This document shows positions 43,895 to 52,580 of a stretch of DNA of 64,000 bases, one piece after another (the first letter of the stretch is position 1; every line of letters starts with the position of its first letter). The stretch lies in assembly GCF_900102345.1 (NCBI RefSeq), contig NZ_FNKB01000002.1:248001-312000 (forward strand). Direction: 5' to 3'. The stretch comes from Leucobacter chromiiresistens. GTDB lineage: Bacteria; Actinomycetota; Actinomycetes; Actinomycetales; Microbacteriaceae. The translations under genes and the position numbers were made by a program. The notes under the pieces are model-generated. The model saw nothing but the letters and a program-made list of their open reading frames with translations. It had not been told where the DNA came from and searched no databases.

Positions 43895-44199
43895 CGTCCA
43901 ATCCTGGCAGTTCGCTGAAGCGATGCAGTTCTTCTCAACCCAAGTTCACCCCGAGAATCACCCGAACGGGCGTCTAGCGCTCACGCGCCGCTCGCTGCGA
44001 AGGCCGCACGCCGCTGATCGGACGTTGCAAGGACCTTCCGGGCGGATCGCGGCGGAGCTTCCTCGTTGGGAAACGCTGCCACTTCGCAGTTGAGCCCGCG
44101 CGGGGCAGGGTTCCGCACGGCCCCAGCGGCAGCTCAGGTGAGTTGCGCGGTGCGCTAAACCAGGCTTCGGTTACCTCTGCCACCGCATAATCCGACCGC
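43895..44199. other. Gap without a supported gene
   Basis: 305 bp between two leftward genes. No frame with coding character, no clear hairpin terminator and no repeat was found. It must contain the promoter of the DUF4190-type gene, but no convincing -10 box stands out. Confidence 0.4.
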
Positions 44200-44649
44200 T
44201 CAACCCGCGCCGCCCTCGACGCCTGACACCAGCCGACGCAGGCGCCGGCGCCGCTGCACGGCGAAGGCGATGCTCGCCGTGATCACGAGCGCGCCGCCGG
44301 CCGGGAGCACGAGATTGCCGCACAGCACCATGAACCACGCGCCGATGTTCGCACCCTCTGCCCCGACGAGGGAGTCGGAGAGCAGGAGGTGCGCGCCGAA
44401 CGCGGTCGGGGCGACGAACAGGCCGATCCCGATCGAGATCGTGAGCGCCTGCCGCACATGGTCGCTGAGCAGCCACGTGCCCGCGGCCGCCAACGCGAGC
44501 GCGATGAGCGCGGAGGCGGCCATCCATGCCAGGCCAGCGGCCGAGTAGCCGTGGGTCACTCGCAGGGAGACCGCAGTGGCCCAGGGGAACGCGAGAACGG
44601 CTGCGACCAGGAGTAACTGGCCGAGGCGATAGCGTGGCGGGCGCTGCAT
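44200..44649 (-). CDS. Four-helix membrane protein, unknown
   Basis: 149 aa from the ATG at 44649 (MQRPPRYRLGQLLLVAAVLA); the frame is open further upstream without coding character. Four hydrophobic segments (for example GLAWMAASALIALALAAAGT). Basic C-terminal tail. No family recognised. Confidence 0.65.
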   Translation of the reverse strand: MQRPPRYRLGQLLLVAAVLAFPWATAVSLRVTHGYSAAGLAWMAASALIALALAAAGTWLLSDHVRQALTISIGIGLFVAPTAFGAHLLLSDSLVGAEGANIGAWFMVLCGNLVLPAGGALVITASIAFAVQRRRRLRRLVSGVEGGAG

Positions 44650-44722
44650 CACATGAACGTAGCAGCAGCCCCATGTCGCACCGGGCACAGGCGATACGAC
44701 GTTCGGCAGCCAGGGCCCACCC

Positions 44723-45388
44723 CTACAGGTGGAACCGCTTCGCGAGTTCGAGCCGCATCTCGCGCCCGCGCAGCACCTGCACGTCGGCGAGCACGAGCAG
44801 GCTGACAAGCACGCAGGTCCATGACGCCCAGGGGTTGGTGACCCATCCGAAGAGCAGGAACACGAAGGGCACGAGCCCGAGCAGCACGGTGAGCCCGCTG
44901 TAGACGAGGTGCTCGGTGACGTCGATGCGCAGCAGTTGCACGGTGATGAGCAGCGCGATGATCGCGGAGGCGCACACGATCGGAACGGCGTAGGTCAGCG
45001 ACCAGCGCTGCCAGCCGCCCAGGTAGTCCCAGTACACGCAGACGAGCCCGATGAGCGCGACGAGGTAGACGGTGCCCTTCGCGACGTTGCGGCGCTTGCG
45101 CACCGCCATGGTCACGACGAGCCACATGGCGGTGACGCCGATCCACACGGATCGCCACACCCCGATGCCGTCGAGGTCGCGCGAGAAGAAGAGCTGCACG
45201 AGGAACGAGGCGAGGATCACGGCGAGCGACGCGAAGAAGAGCGATTGCAGCACGCGCCGCTTGGAGAAGCTGAGCGGAATGCGGGGCAGCGGATCGGGGG
45301 AGGGGGCGCCGGTCAAGGGGGCCGTGCAGAGCGGGCAGGTGGTCCAGGCGCCCTCGACGGTGACGGAGCAGGCGGCGCAGCGGCTCAT
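44723..45388 (-). CDS. Zinc-ribbon membrane protein (DUF6320-like)
   Basis: 221 aa. The N-terminus MSRCAACSVTVEGAWTTCPL gives two CxxC zinc knuckles; about six transmembrane helices follow from residue 45. Such proteins are encoded with condensation-like acyltransferases of the kind found directly upstream, and the start overlaps that gene's stop (ATGA). Role unknown. Confidence 0.8.
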   Translation of the reverse strand: MSRCAACSVTVEGAWTTCPLCTAPLTGAPSPDPLPRIPLSFSKRRVLQSLFFASLAVILASFLVQLFFSRDLDGIGVWRSVWIGVTAMWLVVTMAVRKRRNVAKGTVYLVALIGLVCVYWDYLGGWQRWSLTYAVPIVCASAIIALLITVQLLRIDVTEHLVYSGLTVLLGLVPFVFLLFGWVTNPWASWTCVLVSLLVLADVQVLRGREMRLELAKRFHL

Positions 45389-46974
45389 GCGGGCGCCCCC
45401 GGGTCGGTGTCGCGGGCCCCCGGATCCGCATCGCCGGCGCCGCGGCTCCCGAGATCGGCGATCCCGCCCCGACCGCGCACGGGCCCGGCGGAGCGGCCGG
45501 TGTCGGGTTCGGCGGCGAGCTCGTCGGCTGTGACGCGCGCCGCCGCGACGGTGACGTCGACGCCGCTGGCGGTGAGCATGCGCGCGAACGCCCGCACGTG
45601 GTCGGTCTCGACGAAGGGCGAGGTGAAGCATACGGTCAGCTGCCCGGCGTGCGACATGGCGCAGAACTGCGGTCGTACGGCGGAGACGTGGAAGAGCAGG
45701 CGGCCCACCCGCGACTCCGCGGGCTCCGGCAGTACGACGCGGCCCAGGTTGGATACGGCGACGCTCAGCCCCCGGTTGTTGCCCCAGTTGATGAGGCGGA
45801 GGATCGCGTCCTTCAGCACGCGGGGGAGCACGCGCAGCAGCGGCGTCCGTTCGAAGCGGATGAGTCGGCGCAGCTTGCGTTCGAGGGCCTGGGGCGCGGC
45901 CTTGGGGCGAAACTGCGCCTCGAGGTCGCGGCAGATCGACCCGAGATCGTCTCCGGTGCCGTCAGCGGAGAAGGTGTGCTGCACGCGCACGGTGGCGAAG
46001 AAGTTGCGCGCGGAGGTCGACGGGAAGAACTGCCGCAGGTTGATGGGGATGGATGCGGCGAGGGTGTCGGCGCGCCCGAGGGCGCCGATCGATTCTCGGA
46101 GCGCCCGGAAGAAGAGGGCCGTCAGGTACATCGTGAGTGAGGACTGCTCGGCTCGGGCGAGCGCGAGCACCGCCTGCACCGGCATGGTGAGCTCGACGAC
46201 GCGGGTGCGGTTGTCGGGCGTGCGCGTGCCGCGGATGCGGTGCACTCGCGACCGGGGCGCGCCGTTCGCGCTGCGGGCGCGCAGGCGATCGGCGACGCGG
46301 GTGCGCACCGTGATGGCGGCGGACGCGGGGTCGGCGGCATCCGTCTGCGCCATCGGCGCGCGCCCGCGGTGGAAGTAGTGCGAGAAGCTGTCGGCGATGA
46401 GCTCGTGCGACGGCCTCGGCTCGGGGTCGAGTGCGGCGGGCGGGGGATCGGCCGCAGGCGCCGAGGGGAGCCCCGATTCCCGGGCATCCGCGCCGGCATC
46501 CGTGCCGGCACCCGCATCCGCACCCGAGCCAGCGCCTGCACCGGCGGCGGCGGCAGCGGGCCCCTGCGCACGCAGATAAGCGTCGAGGAGGTCGGTGAGG
46601 AACCACAGCGCTCCGGTGCCGTCGGAGAGGGCGTGGAAGATCTCGAGCACGATGCGCCGACGCCGGTAGACGACGCGGAAGAGCAGGTTGCGGCGATCCT
46701 CCCGGTAGATCGGAGCGCAGGTGGGCAGGTGCTCCGGTGCGACGGTGGGGCGCAGGTCGCTCGTCTGCAGGTAGTACCAGAACATGCCGCCCCGCAGCAC
46801 CGCGTGGTAGAGGCGGTAGCGATCGTAGGTGGCGTCGAGCGCCTCCTGCAGGGTGCGCGGGTCGACGTCGTGGTCGACCTCGGCGCTGATGCGGAACACC
46901 TTCGGATCCGCGTCGCTGCGCGCCGCGAGGAAGATGTTCGAGGCGTTGTCGAGCCTCACCCACGAGTCGGGCAT
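45385..46974 (-). CDS. Condensation-domain-like acyltransferase
   Basis: 529 aa, resembling alcohol O-acetyltransferase/condensation proteins. The motif IFHALSDGTGALWFLTDLLD carries the HxxxDG-type active site near residue 115 (HALSDG), and SIPINLRQFFPSTSARNFFA and LSVAVSNLGRV match the second half of the fold. A low-complexity Ala/Gly/Asp insert (AGAGAGSGADAGAGTDAGAD) lies near 142-165. Coupled on both sides: TGATG with the hydrolase gene and ATGA with the zinc-ribbon gene. Product unknown, perhaps an acylated lipid or ester. Confidence 0.75.
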   Translation of the reverse strand: MPDSWVRLDNASNIFLAARSDADPKVFRISAEVDHDVDPRTLQEALDATYDRYRLYHAVLRGGMFWYYLQTSDLRPTVAPEHLPTCAPIYREDRRNLLFRVVYRRRRIVLEIFHALSDGTGALWFLTDLLDAYLRAQGPAAAAAGAGAGSGADAGAGTDAGADARESGLPSAPAADPPPAALDPEPRPSHELIADSFSHYFHRGRAPMAQTDAADPASAAITVRTRVADRLRARSANGAPRSRVHRIRGTRTPDNRTRVVELTMPVQAVLALARAEQSSLTMYLTALFFRALRESIGALGRADTLAASIPINLRQFFPSTSARNFFATVRVQHTFSADGTGDDLGSICRDLEAQFRPKAAPQALERKLRRLIRFERTPLLRVLPRVLKDAILRLINWGNNRGLSVAVSNLGRVVLPEPAESRVGRLLFHVSAVRPQFCAMSHAGQLTVCFTSPFVETDHVRAFARMLTASGVDVTVAAARVTADELAAEPDTGRSAGPVRGRGGIADLGSRGAGDADPGARDTDPGAPA

Positions 46975-47960
46975 CAGCCGGAGGCCTCCGCCGAGCTCGG
47001 GGGAGCGTCGCCGTCGAGGAAGGCGTTGATCACGTCGTAGGCCTCGCGCAGCGATCGGGAGAACCGCGGCAGGGTGATGAACCCGTGCAGGGCGCCGTCG
47101 ACCCGGTGCACCGTCACTCGATTGCCCGCGCGCTGCAGGGCCGCGCCGTAGGCCTCGCCCTCGTCGCACAGCAGGTCGAGCTCGGCCGTGACGATGAGCG
47201 TCTCGGGCTGCCGGGAGAGATCGTCGGCGACCAGCGGCGCGACGAGCGGCTGGGCGCGCGCAGCGGGATCGGGAACGTACAGCTCGAAGTACTCCTGCAC
47301 CTCGGTGTTGGTGAGCCGGTAGTCGCCCCCGTGCCGTCGCACGGAGGCGAACGGGGAGGTCACCGGGTCGTGATCCCAGTGCGTCACCGGGTACAGCATG
47401 ATCTGCCGCTCCGCGCCGCGCCCTCCGCGGTCGCGCAGCGCGAGTGAGACGGCGGCGGTCAGGTTGCCGCCCGCCGAATCCCCGACGAGCACGACTTCCG
47501 AAGTCGCCGCCGCGCCCGCTCGCGACGGGTCGGCGAGCAGCAACTCCGCGACGCGCAGGCAGTCGTCGAGGCCGGCGGGGAACGGGTGCTCGGGGGCGAG
47601 GCGGTAGTCGACGGACGCGACGACGCACCCGGTGAGGTCGGCCATTATGGCGCATGCGGGCGTGTAGCTCTCGATGTCGCCCGTCACCCAGCCCCCGCCG
47701 TGGAAGAAGAGCAGCACCTCGTCGCGCCGGCGCTCACGCGGGTGGAACACGCGCACCGGGATCGGGTGATCGCCGTCCGCCGACATGATCTCCACGTCGA
47801 GCGCGCGGTAGCGCGAGGGCGGCAGCACGGCGAGCTGGCGCTGCGCCCGGCGCACCTTCTCGTAGTCCTCGCGAATGTCGAGCCGGGGCGCGGCGAAGAG
47901 CCGCAGCACGCGGCGCACGATCCAGTTCACCCGCGAGGGGCGTCGATCGTCGGGCGTCAT
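46974..47960 (-). CDS. Alpha/beta hydrolase, HSL-type esterase
   Basis: 328 aa from the ATG at 47960. Oxyanion motif HGGGW, nucleophile GDSAGG, and a C-terminal acid and His (LLCDEGEAY and ALHGF) place it in the hormone-sensitive-lipase-like family. First gene of a three-gene operon with the acyltransferase and the zinc-ribbon membrane protein. Substrate unknown. Confidence 0.88.
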   Translation of the reverse strand: MTPDDRRPSRVNWIVRRVLRLFAAPRLDIREDYEKVRRAQRQLAVLPPSRYRALDVEIMSADGDHPIPVRVFHPRERRRDEVLLFFHGGGWVTGDIESYTPACAIMADLTGCVVASVDYRLAPEHPFPAGLDDCLRVAELLLADPSRAGAAATSEVVLVGDSAGGNLTAAVSLALRDRGGRGAERQIMLYPVTHWDHDPVTSPFASVRRHGGDYRLTNTEVQEYFELYVPDPAARAQPLVAPLVADDLSRQPETLIVTAELDLLCDEGEAYGAALQRAGNRVTVHRVDGALHGFITLPRFSRSLREAYDVINAFLDGDAPPSSAEASG

Positions 47961-48032
47961 GGAAGCCAGCGTAACGCCCGTTCGGGGCACGCCCCTGAAC
48001 CGCGCTGCGGCGGAACGCATAGGGTGGGTGCC

Positions 48033-48230
48033 GTGGCCTTCGCAAAACTCGTGCTCGTCGTGACGATCTTCGTCGTGATCGCGCTCGCGATACTCATGCG
48101 GGTGCGCGCCGCCCGGCTGCGCCGGGAGCGGGCCCGGGCCGCTTCCAGGGCCGAAGCGGTGCGCGCGCTCCGCGGCGGCGGCTCCGCGGCTCCCGCCCGG
48201 CGAGCAGACGCACCCGTCGATCCCAGCTGA
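48033..48230 (+). CDS. Small membrane protein
   Basis: 65 aa: one transmembrane helix (KLVLVVTIFVVIALAILM) and an Arg/Ala-rich cytoplasmic tail. GTG start 7 nt after a TAGGGT box (48020-48025), a leaderless arrangement that supports the gene. Divergent from the hydrolase gene. Unknown function. Confidence 0.6.
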   Translation: MAFAKLVLVVTIFVVIALAILMRVRAARLRRERARAASRAEAVRALRGGGSAAPARRADAPVDPS

Positions 48231-48260
48231 TTTCGTGCCGCCGCCGCTAGGATGCAGAGC

Positions 48261-48830
48261 ATGTCTGGTGGATTGATTGCCGCGCTCGTCGCGGCCGGCG
48301 TGCTCGTCCTGCTGATCGGCTACGTGTGGGTCACGTACAACTCCCTCGTCACGCTCCGCGTGCGCGTCGACGAGGCGTGGAGTGACATCACGGTGCAGCT
48401 GAAGCGCCGGGCCGACCTCATCCCGACCATCGTCGAGACGGTGAAGGGGTACGCGGCGCACGAGAAGGGCGTCTTCGAAGACGTGACCCGGGCGCGCGCC
48501 GAGACGATCTCGGCTGAGGGGCCCGCCGAGGCGTCCGCCGCCGAGAACCACATGCAGCAGGCGCTGAAGAGCATCTTCGCGGTGGCCGAGGCGTACCCGC
48601 AGCTGCAGGCCAGCCAGAACTTCCTGCAGCTGCAGAGCGAGCTGGTCGACACCGAGAACAAGATCCAGGCGTCACGCCGCTTCTACAACGGCGGCGTGCG
48701 CGAGTACAACACCAAGATCCAGGTGTTCCCGAACACGCTCTTCGCGCGCGGCATGGGCTTCACGGAGCGCGAGTTCTTCGAGGTCGAAGACGTCGCTTCG
48801 ATCTCGGAGCCGCCGCGCATCCAGTTCTGA
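48261..48830 (+). CDS. lemA: LemA family protein
   Basis: 189 aa; N-terminal membrane helix (LIAALVAAGVLVLLIGYVWV), then the LemA helical domain: NSLVTLRVRVDEAWSDITVQ, LKRRADLIPTIVETVKGYA, and the end YNTKIQVFPNTLFARGMGF. A TAGGAT box at 48248-48253 sits 7 nt before the ATG at 48261, so that ATG is chosen over the one three codons earlier. Followed 12 bases later by a HtpX-type protease, a frequent pairing. Confidence 0.92.
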   Translation: MSGGLIAALVAAGVLVLLIGYVWVTYNSLVTLRVRVDEAWSDITVQLKRRADLIPTIVETVKGYAAHEKGVFEDVTRARAETISAEGPAEASAAENHMQQALKSIFAVAEAYPQLQASQNFLQLQSELVDTENKIQASRRFYNGGVREYNTKIQVFPNTLFARGMGFTEREFFEVEDVASISEPPRIQF

Positions 48831-48842
48831 GCGGGGAGGGCC

Positions 48843-49715
48843 GTGTACCGCGCAATCCGCCGAAATAAGGTCAACAGCGTCCTCATCATCCTGCTGTTCC
48901 TCGGCATCGTCGGGGGTCTCGGCTATCTCGCCGCGTACATCTACCAGTCGCCCGGCATCGTGATCTCCGTCGTCGCGATGGCGGCGATCTACGCGGTGAT
49001 CCAGTATTTCGCGGCCGGGCGGCAGGCCATCTCCATGAGCGGCGCGCGCCAGATCACGCAGGCCGACCACCCGCGCCTGTACCGCATCGTCGAGAACCTC
49101 GCCATCACCACCGGCACCCCGATGCCCGAGGTCTACATCGTCGACGATCCGGCGCCGAACGCCTTCGCCACGGGGCGGGATCCGCAGCACGCGAAGGTCG
49201 CGGCGACCACCGGCCTGCTCGACCTGATGACCGACCCCGAGCTCGAGGGCGTCATGGCGCACGAGCTCGGCCACGTGCGCAACTACGACATCCGCGTCTC
49301 GATGATCGTCTACGGGCTCGTCGTCGCCGTGGGCATGATCGCCGACGTGCTCGTGCGTCTCGCCTTCTTCGGGCGCAACAACAACAACGGCAATCCCGTG
49401 GTGCTGATCTTCGGCCTGGTCGCCATGCTCGTCGCGCCGCTCGTCGCCACCGCCGTGCAGCTCGCGGTCTCGCGCCAGCGCGAGTACCTCGCCGACGCGA
49501 CGGGTGCGCTCACCACGCGCCACCCCGAGGCGCTCGCGAGCGCGCTGCACAAGCTCTCGACCTACGGGCAGCCGCTGCAGCGCCAGCAGTCGAGCATGGC
49601 GCACCTCTGGATCGCGGATCCGCTGAAGCCGGGCGTGGTGCAGCGGCTCTTCGCGACGCACCCGCCGATCCCCGAGCGCATCCGCCGTCTGCTCGACATG
49701 GGCGGCAAGTTCTAG
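48843..49715 (+). CDS. htpX: M48 family membrane metalloprotease (HtpX-like)
   Basis: 290 aa. Zinc site HELGH (in GVMAHELGHVRNYDI near residue 140), third ligand in the QREYLADATG segment. Four membrane segments, two N-terminal and two in the middle. Quality control of membrane proteins is the known role of HtpX. GTG start with GGGAGG upstream; an operon with lemA. Confidence 0.93.
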   Translation: MYRAIRRNKVNSVLIILLFLGIVGGLGYLAAYIYQSPGIVISVVAMAAIYAVIQYFAAGRQAISMSGARQITQADHPRLYRIVENLAITTGTPMPEVYIVDDPAPNAFATGRDPQHAKVAATTGLLDLMTDPELEGVMAHELGHVRNYDIRVSMIVYGLVVAVGMIADVLVRLAFFGRNNNNGNPVVLIFGLVAMLVAPLVATAVQLAVSRQREYLADATGALTTRHPEALASALHKLSTYGQPLQRQQSSMAHLWIADPLKPGVVQRLFATHPPIPERIRRLLDMGGKF

Positions 49716-49801
49716 CTCGCGCGGAAGCGGGTGAGGCGCCCGGGGCGTCGCACGCCGAACGGGCGTAGGGTAGGAGGACAGCCGAGGAGGTCGCCCCCAC
49801 C

Positions 49802-51268
49802 GTGTCCACAATGTTCCGCTCGCTCTCCGTTCGCGACTACCGCATCTGGTTCTTCGGGGCGCTGGTGTCGAACATCGGCGCGTGGATGCAGGCGACCACG
49901 CAGAGCTGGGTGGTGCTCACCGAGCTCACGGACACGAACGCCGCCGCGGTGGGTACGACGATGGCGCTGCAGTTCGGCCCGCAGCTGCTGCTGGTGCCGT
50001 TCAGCGGGGCGGTGGCGGATCGCTTCGACCGGCGGCAGGTGCTGCTCGTCACGCAGTCCCTGCTGATGCTGCTCGCCGCGGGACTCGGCGTGCTGCTCAT
50101 CACGGGGCAGGCGGAGCTGTGGCACCTCTACGGCTTCGCCCTGGCGCTCGGCGTGGTGAACGCGTTCGACACGACCGCGCGGCAGGCGTTCGTCTCCGAC
50201 CTCGTCGGGCTCGGCCAGACCTCGAACGCGGTGGCGCTCAACTCCGCGTCGTTCAACTCGGCGCGGCTCATCGGCCCCGCAGTGGCGGGCCTCCTCATCG
50301 CGGCGATCGGATCCGGCTGGGTCTTCATCATCAACGCCGTGTCGTTCCTGGCCGTGCTGGGCGCGCTGCTCATGATCCGCACCCGTCGCTCCGCGCCGCC
50401 CGAGGGGGCGCGCGAGTCGCAGTGGCGGCAGCTGTCGGCCGGCTTCCGCTACGTGCGCGGGCGGCACGACCTGCTGGTCATCTTCGTCATGGTGTTCCTC
50501 GTGGGCGCCTTCAGTATGAACTTCCCGGTGATCTCGTCGACGATGTCGCTCGAGTTCGGGCGGGGCGCGAGCGACTACGGCCTGCTGTCGTCGGTGCTGG
50601 CGATCGGATCGCTGGCCGGTGCGCTGCTGTCGGCCCGGCGCCCCTCGGCGCGCATGCGCGTCGTGATCATCGCGGTGGGCGGGATCGGGCTCATGAGTCT
50701 CGTAGCGGCTCTCATGCCGACGTTCTGGAGTTTCGCGGCGACCCTCGTCTTCTTCGGGCTCGCGATCTCGACGATGCTCACCACCGCCAACGGCTTCGTG
50801 CAGACCACCGCCGAGCCCGCGGTGCGGGGGCGCGTGCTCGCGCTGTACATGGCGATCCTGATGGGCGGTACGCCGATCGGAGCGCCGCTGGTGGGCGCGG
50901 CCGCCGATGCGCTCGGACCCCGATCCACCCTGTTCATCAGTGCGGCCGCCGGGCTCATCGCGTTCGCGATCGGGGTCGTCTGGCTGTTCTCCGAGCGACG
51001 GCTGCGCTTCCACCGCGAGGGGATGCATCTGCGGGTCACGCATCGCGGGCGCCCCGGCCTCGATGACGATCCGGGTGCGCAGGTCGAGACCCTCACGGCG
51101 CCGATCTCGGTGCTGCGGAGGAGCACGGTGCCGGTGATGGGGGCGGGGGAGTCGGCACCGCAGGAGGGTTCGGGAACCTCAGCGACGGGGGCGATCTCGA
51201 TCGAGGATCTGCCGGGCGCCGACGACGGGACCGCCGAGCCTCGGTTCGGGCCCCGCGGCGGCGAGTAG
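49802..51268 (+). CDS. MFS transporter (EntS/MFS_3 type)
   Basis: 488 aa with 12 membrane segments up to about residue 400, then an 85-residue cytoplasmic tail with no clear fold. The N-terminal FRSLSVRDYRIWFFGALVSN and RLIGPAVAGLLIA are typical of the EntS-like branch, mostly exporters. GAGGAGG precedes the GTG, and a TAGGGT box lies about 30 bases further up. The last 90 bases overlap the end of the glycerate kinase gene on the other strand. Confidence 0.9.
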   Translation: MSTMFRSLSVRDYRIWFFGALVSNIGAWMQATTQSWVVLTELTDTNAAAVGTTMALQFGPQLLLVPFSGAVADRFDRRQVLLVTQSLLMLLAAGLGVLLITGQAELWHLYGFALALGVVNAFDTTARQAFVSDLVGLGQTSNAVALNSASFNSARLIGPAVAGLLIAAIGSGWVFIINAVSFLAVLGALLMIRTRRSAPPEGARESQWRQLSAGFRYVRGRHDLLVIFVMVFLVGAFSMNFPVISSTMSLEFGRGASDYGLLSSVLAIGSLAGALLSARRPSARMRVVIIAVGGIGLMSLVAALMPTFWSFAATLVFFGLAISTMLTTANGFVQTTAEPAVRGRVLALYMAILMGGTPIGAPLVGAAADALGPRSTLFISAAAGLIAFAIGVVWLFSERRLRFHREGMHLRVTHRGRPGLDDDPGAQVETLTAPISVLRRSTVPVMGAGESAPQEGSGTSATGAISIEDLPGADDGTAEPRFGPRGGE

Positions 51269-52417
51269 GCCCCGCGCGATCTCCGCTCCGATCTCGTGGA
51301 GGAACGCGCCCGCATCGCGCATGCTCGATGCGCGGTCGGGCGCGCGATCCATCGTGGCGTAGCAGGCCGCGAACCCGGCATCCCGCCACTCGCGCTCGGA
51401 GAGCGACGACCGGCCGCAGACGACGACCGTCGGGATCTCCAGCGAGGCGGCGGCCTGCAGCACCCCCACCGGGGTCTTCCCGCCGAGGCTCTGCGCGTCG
51501 AAAGAGCCCTCCCCGGTGATCACCAGATCGGCCCCCGCCAGGTGCGCTCGCAGTCGTGCGAGCTCGCACACCACGTCGACTCCGGGCCGCCGCAGCGCGT
51601 GCAGCACCGCGAGCGCGGCGAAGCCGACGCCCCCGGCGGCCCCCGAACCGGCCCGCTGCGCGGCGGGCGCCGCCGGTCGCTCCGACGCGCCTCGCGCTTC
51701 GGTCTGCGGCGCACCCAGCGCGTCCTCGAGGAGCCGGGCGAACCTCGTGAGTCCGAGTTCGAGCTGCGCCACCTCGGCGACGCTCGCCCCCTTCTGCGGC
51801 GCGAAGACGCTCGCAGCACCGCGGGGGCCGAGCAGCGCGTGATCGACATCGCTGGCGAGGGTGACGTGCACGTTCGCGAGCCGAGCGTCGAGGCCGTCGA
51901 GTTCGATGCGCTCGACGTGGCGCAGCGCGCCGCCCCCGTCGGGCACGTCGGCGCCGTCGGCGTCGAGCAGTCGGGCGCCGAGTGCCGCCAGCATGCCCGC
52001 TCCACCGTCGGTCGATGCGCTGCCGCCGATGGCGAGGATGATCGAGGTCGCGCCGTGCTCGAGGGCTGCGGCGATCAGCTCACCCGTGCCGCGCGAGTTG
52101 GCGCGCAGCGCGTCACGCTGCGCGCGCGGCACCAGGGCCAGCCCCGAGGCGCGTGCGAGCTCCACAACGGCCGTCGAGGTCTGCAGGGCGAACGCCGCCT
52201 CGACCGGTGCTCCGAGCGGCCCGGTCACGGTCACCGGCACCTCCGTGAAGCCCGCAGCGATCGCCGCGTCGAGCGTGCCCTCTCCGCCGTCCGCCATCGG
52301 CACCACCGTGAGATCGGCGTCGGCCTCCACGGAGCGGATCCCCGCGGCGACGGCCTCGCCCACGCCGCGGGCGTCGAGAGCGTCCTTGAACTTGTCCGGA
52401 GCCACGACGATTCGCAT
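51179..52417 (-). CDS. glxK: Glycerate kinase
   Basis: Phosphorylates D-glycerate (GarK/GlxK family). 412 aa; family marks MRIVVAPDKFKDALDARGVG, MADGGEGTLDA, GGSASTDGGAGMLAALG and GEGSFDAQSLGGKTP. The family is usually about 380 aa; the extra C-terminal 30 residues (from about PEPRLGG) are read from the opposite strand of the MFS gene end. An Ala-rich insert lies near residue 250. Confidence 0.93.
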   Translation of the reverse strand: MRIVVAPDKFKDALDARGVGEAVAAGIRSVEADADLTVVPMADGGEGTLDAAIAAGFTEVPVTVTGPLGAPVEAAFALQTSTAVVELARASGLALVPRAQRDALRANSRGTGELIAAALEHGATSIILAIGGSASTDGGAGMLAALGARLLDADGADVPDGGGALRHVERIELDGLDARLANVHVTLASDVDHALLGPRGAASVFAPQKGASVAEVAQLELGLTRFARLLEDALGAPQTEARGASERPAAPAAQRAGSGAAGGVGFAALAVLHALRRPGVDVVCELARLRAHLAGADLVITGEGSFDAQSLGGKTPVGVLQAAASLEIPTVVVCGRSSLSEREWRDAGFAACYATMDRAPDRASSMRDAGAFLHEIGAEIARGLLAAAGPEPRLGGPVVGARQILDRDRPRR

Positions 52418-52580
52418 ACGTTCACGGTACCGGTTCGCGGCGCGCGGGCGCAGGGCAGCCCGAAATCGACGATTGTTCGGCGGCGACGCGATCCTGCCTC
52501 GCCGTGCACGTTTGAGCGGTAGGCTGAGACCGTCCTGGCGGCAGGCCCGCCTTTCCACGAGTACGGAGCCATGATTCCCG

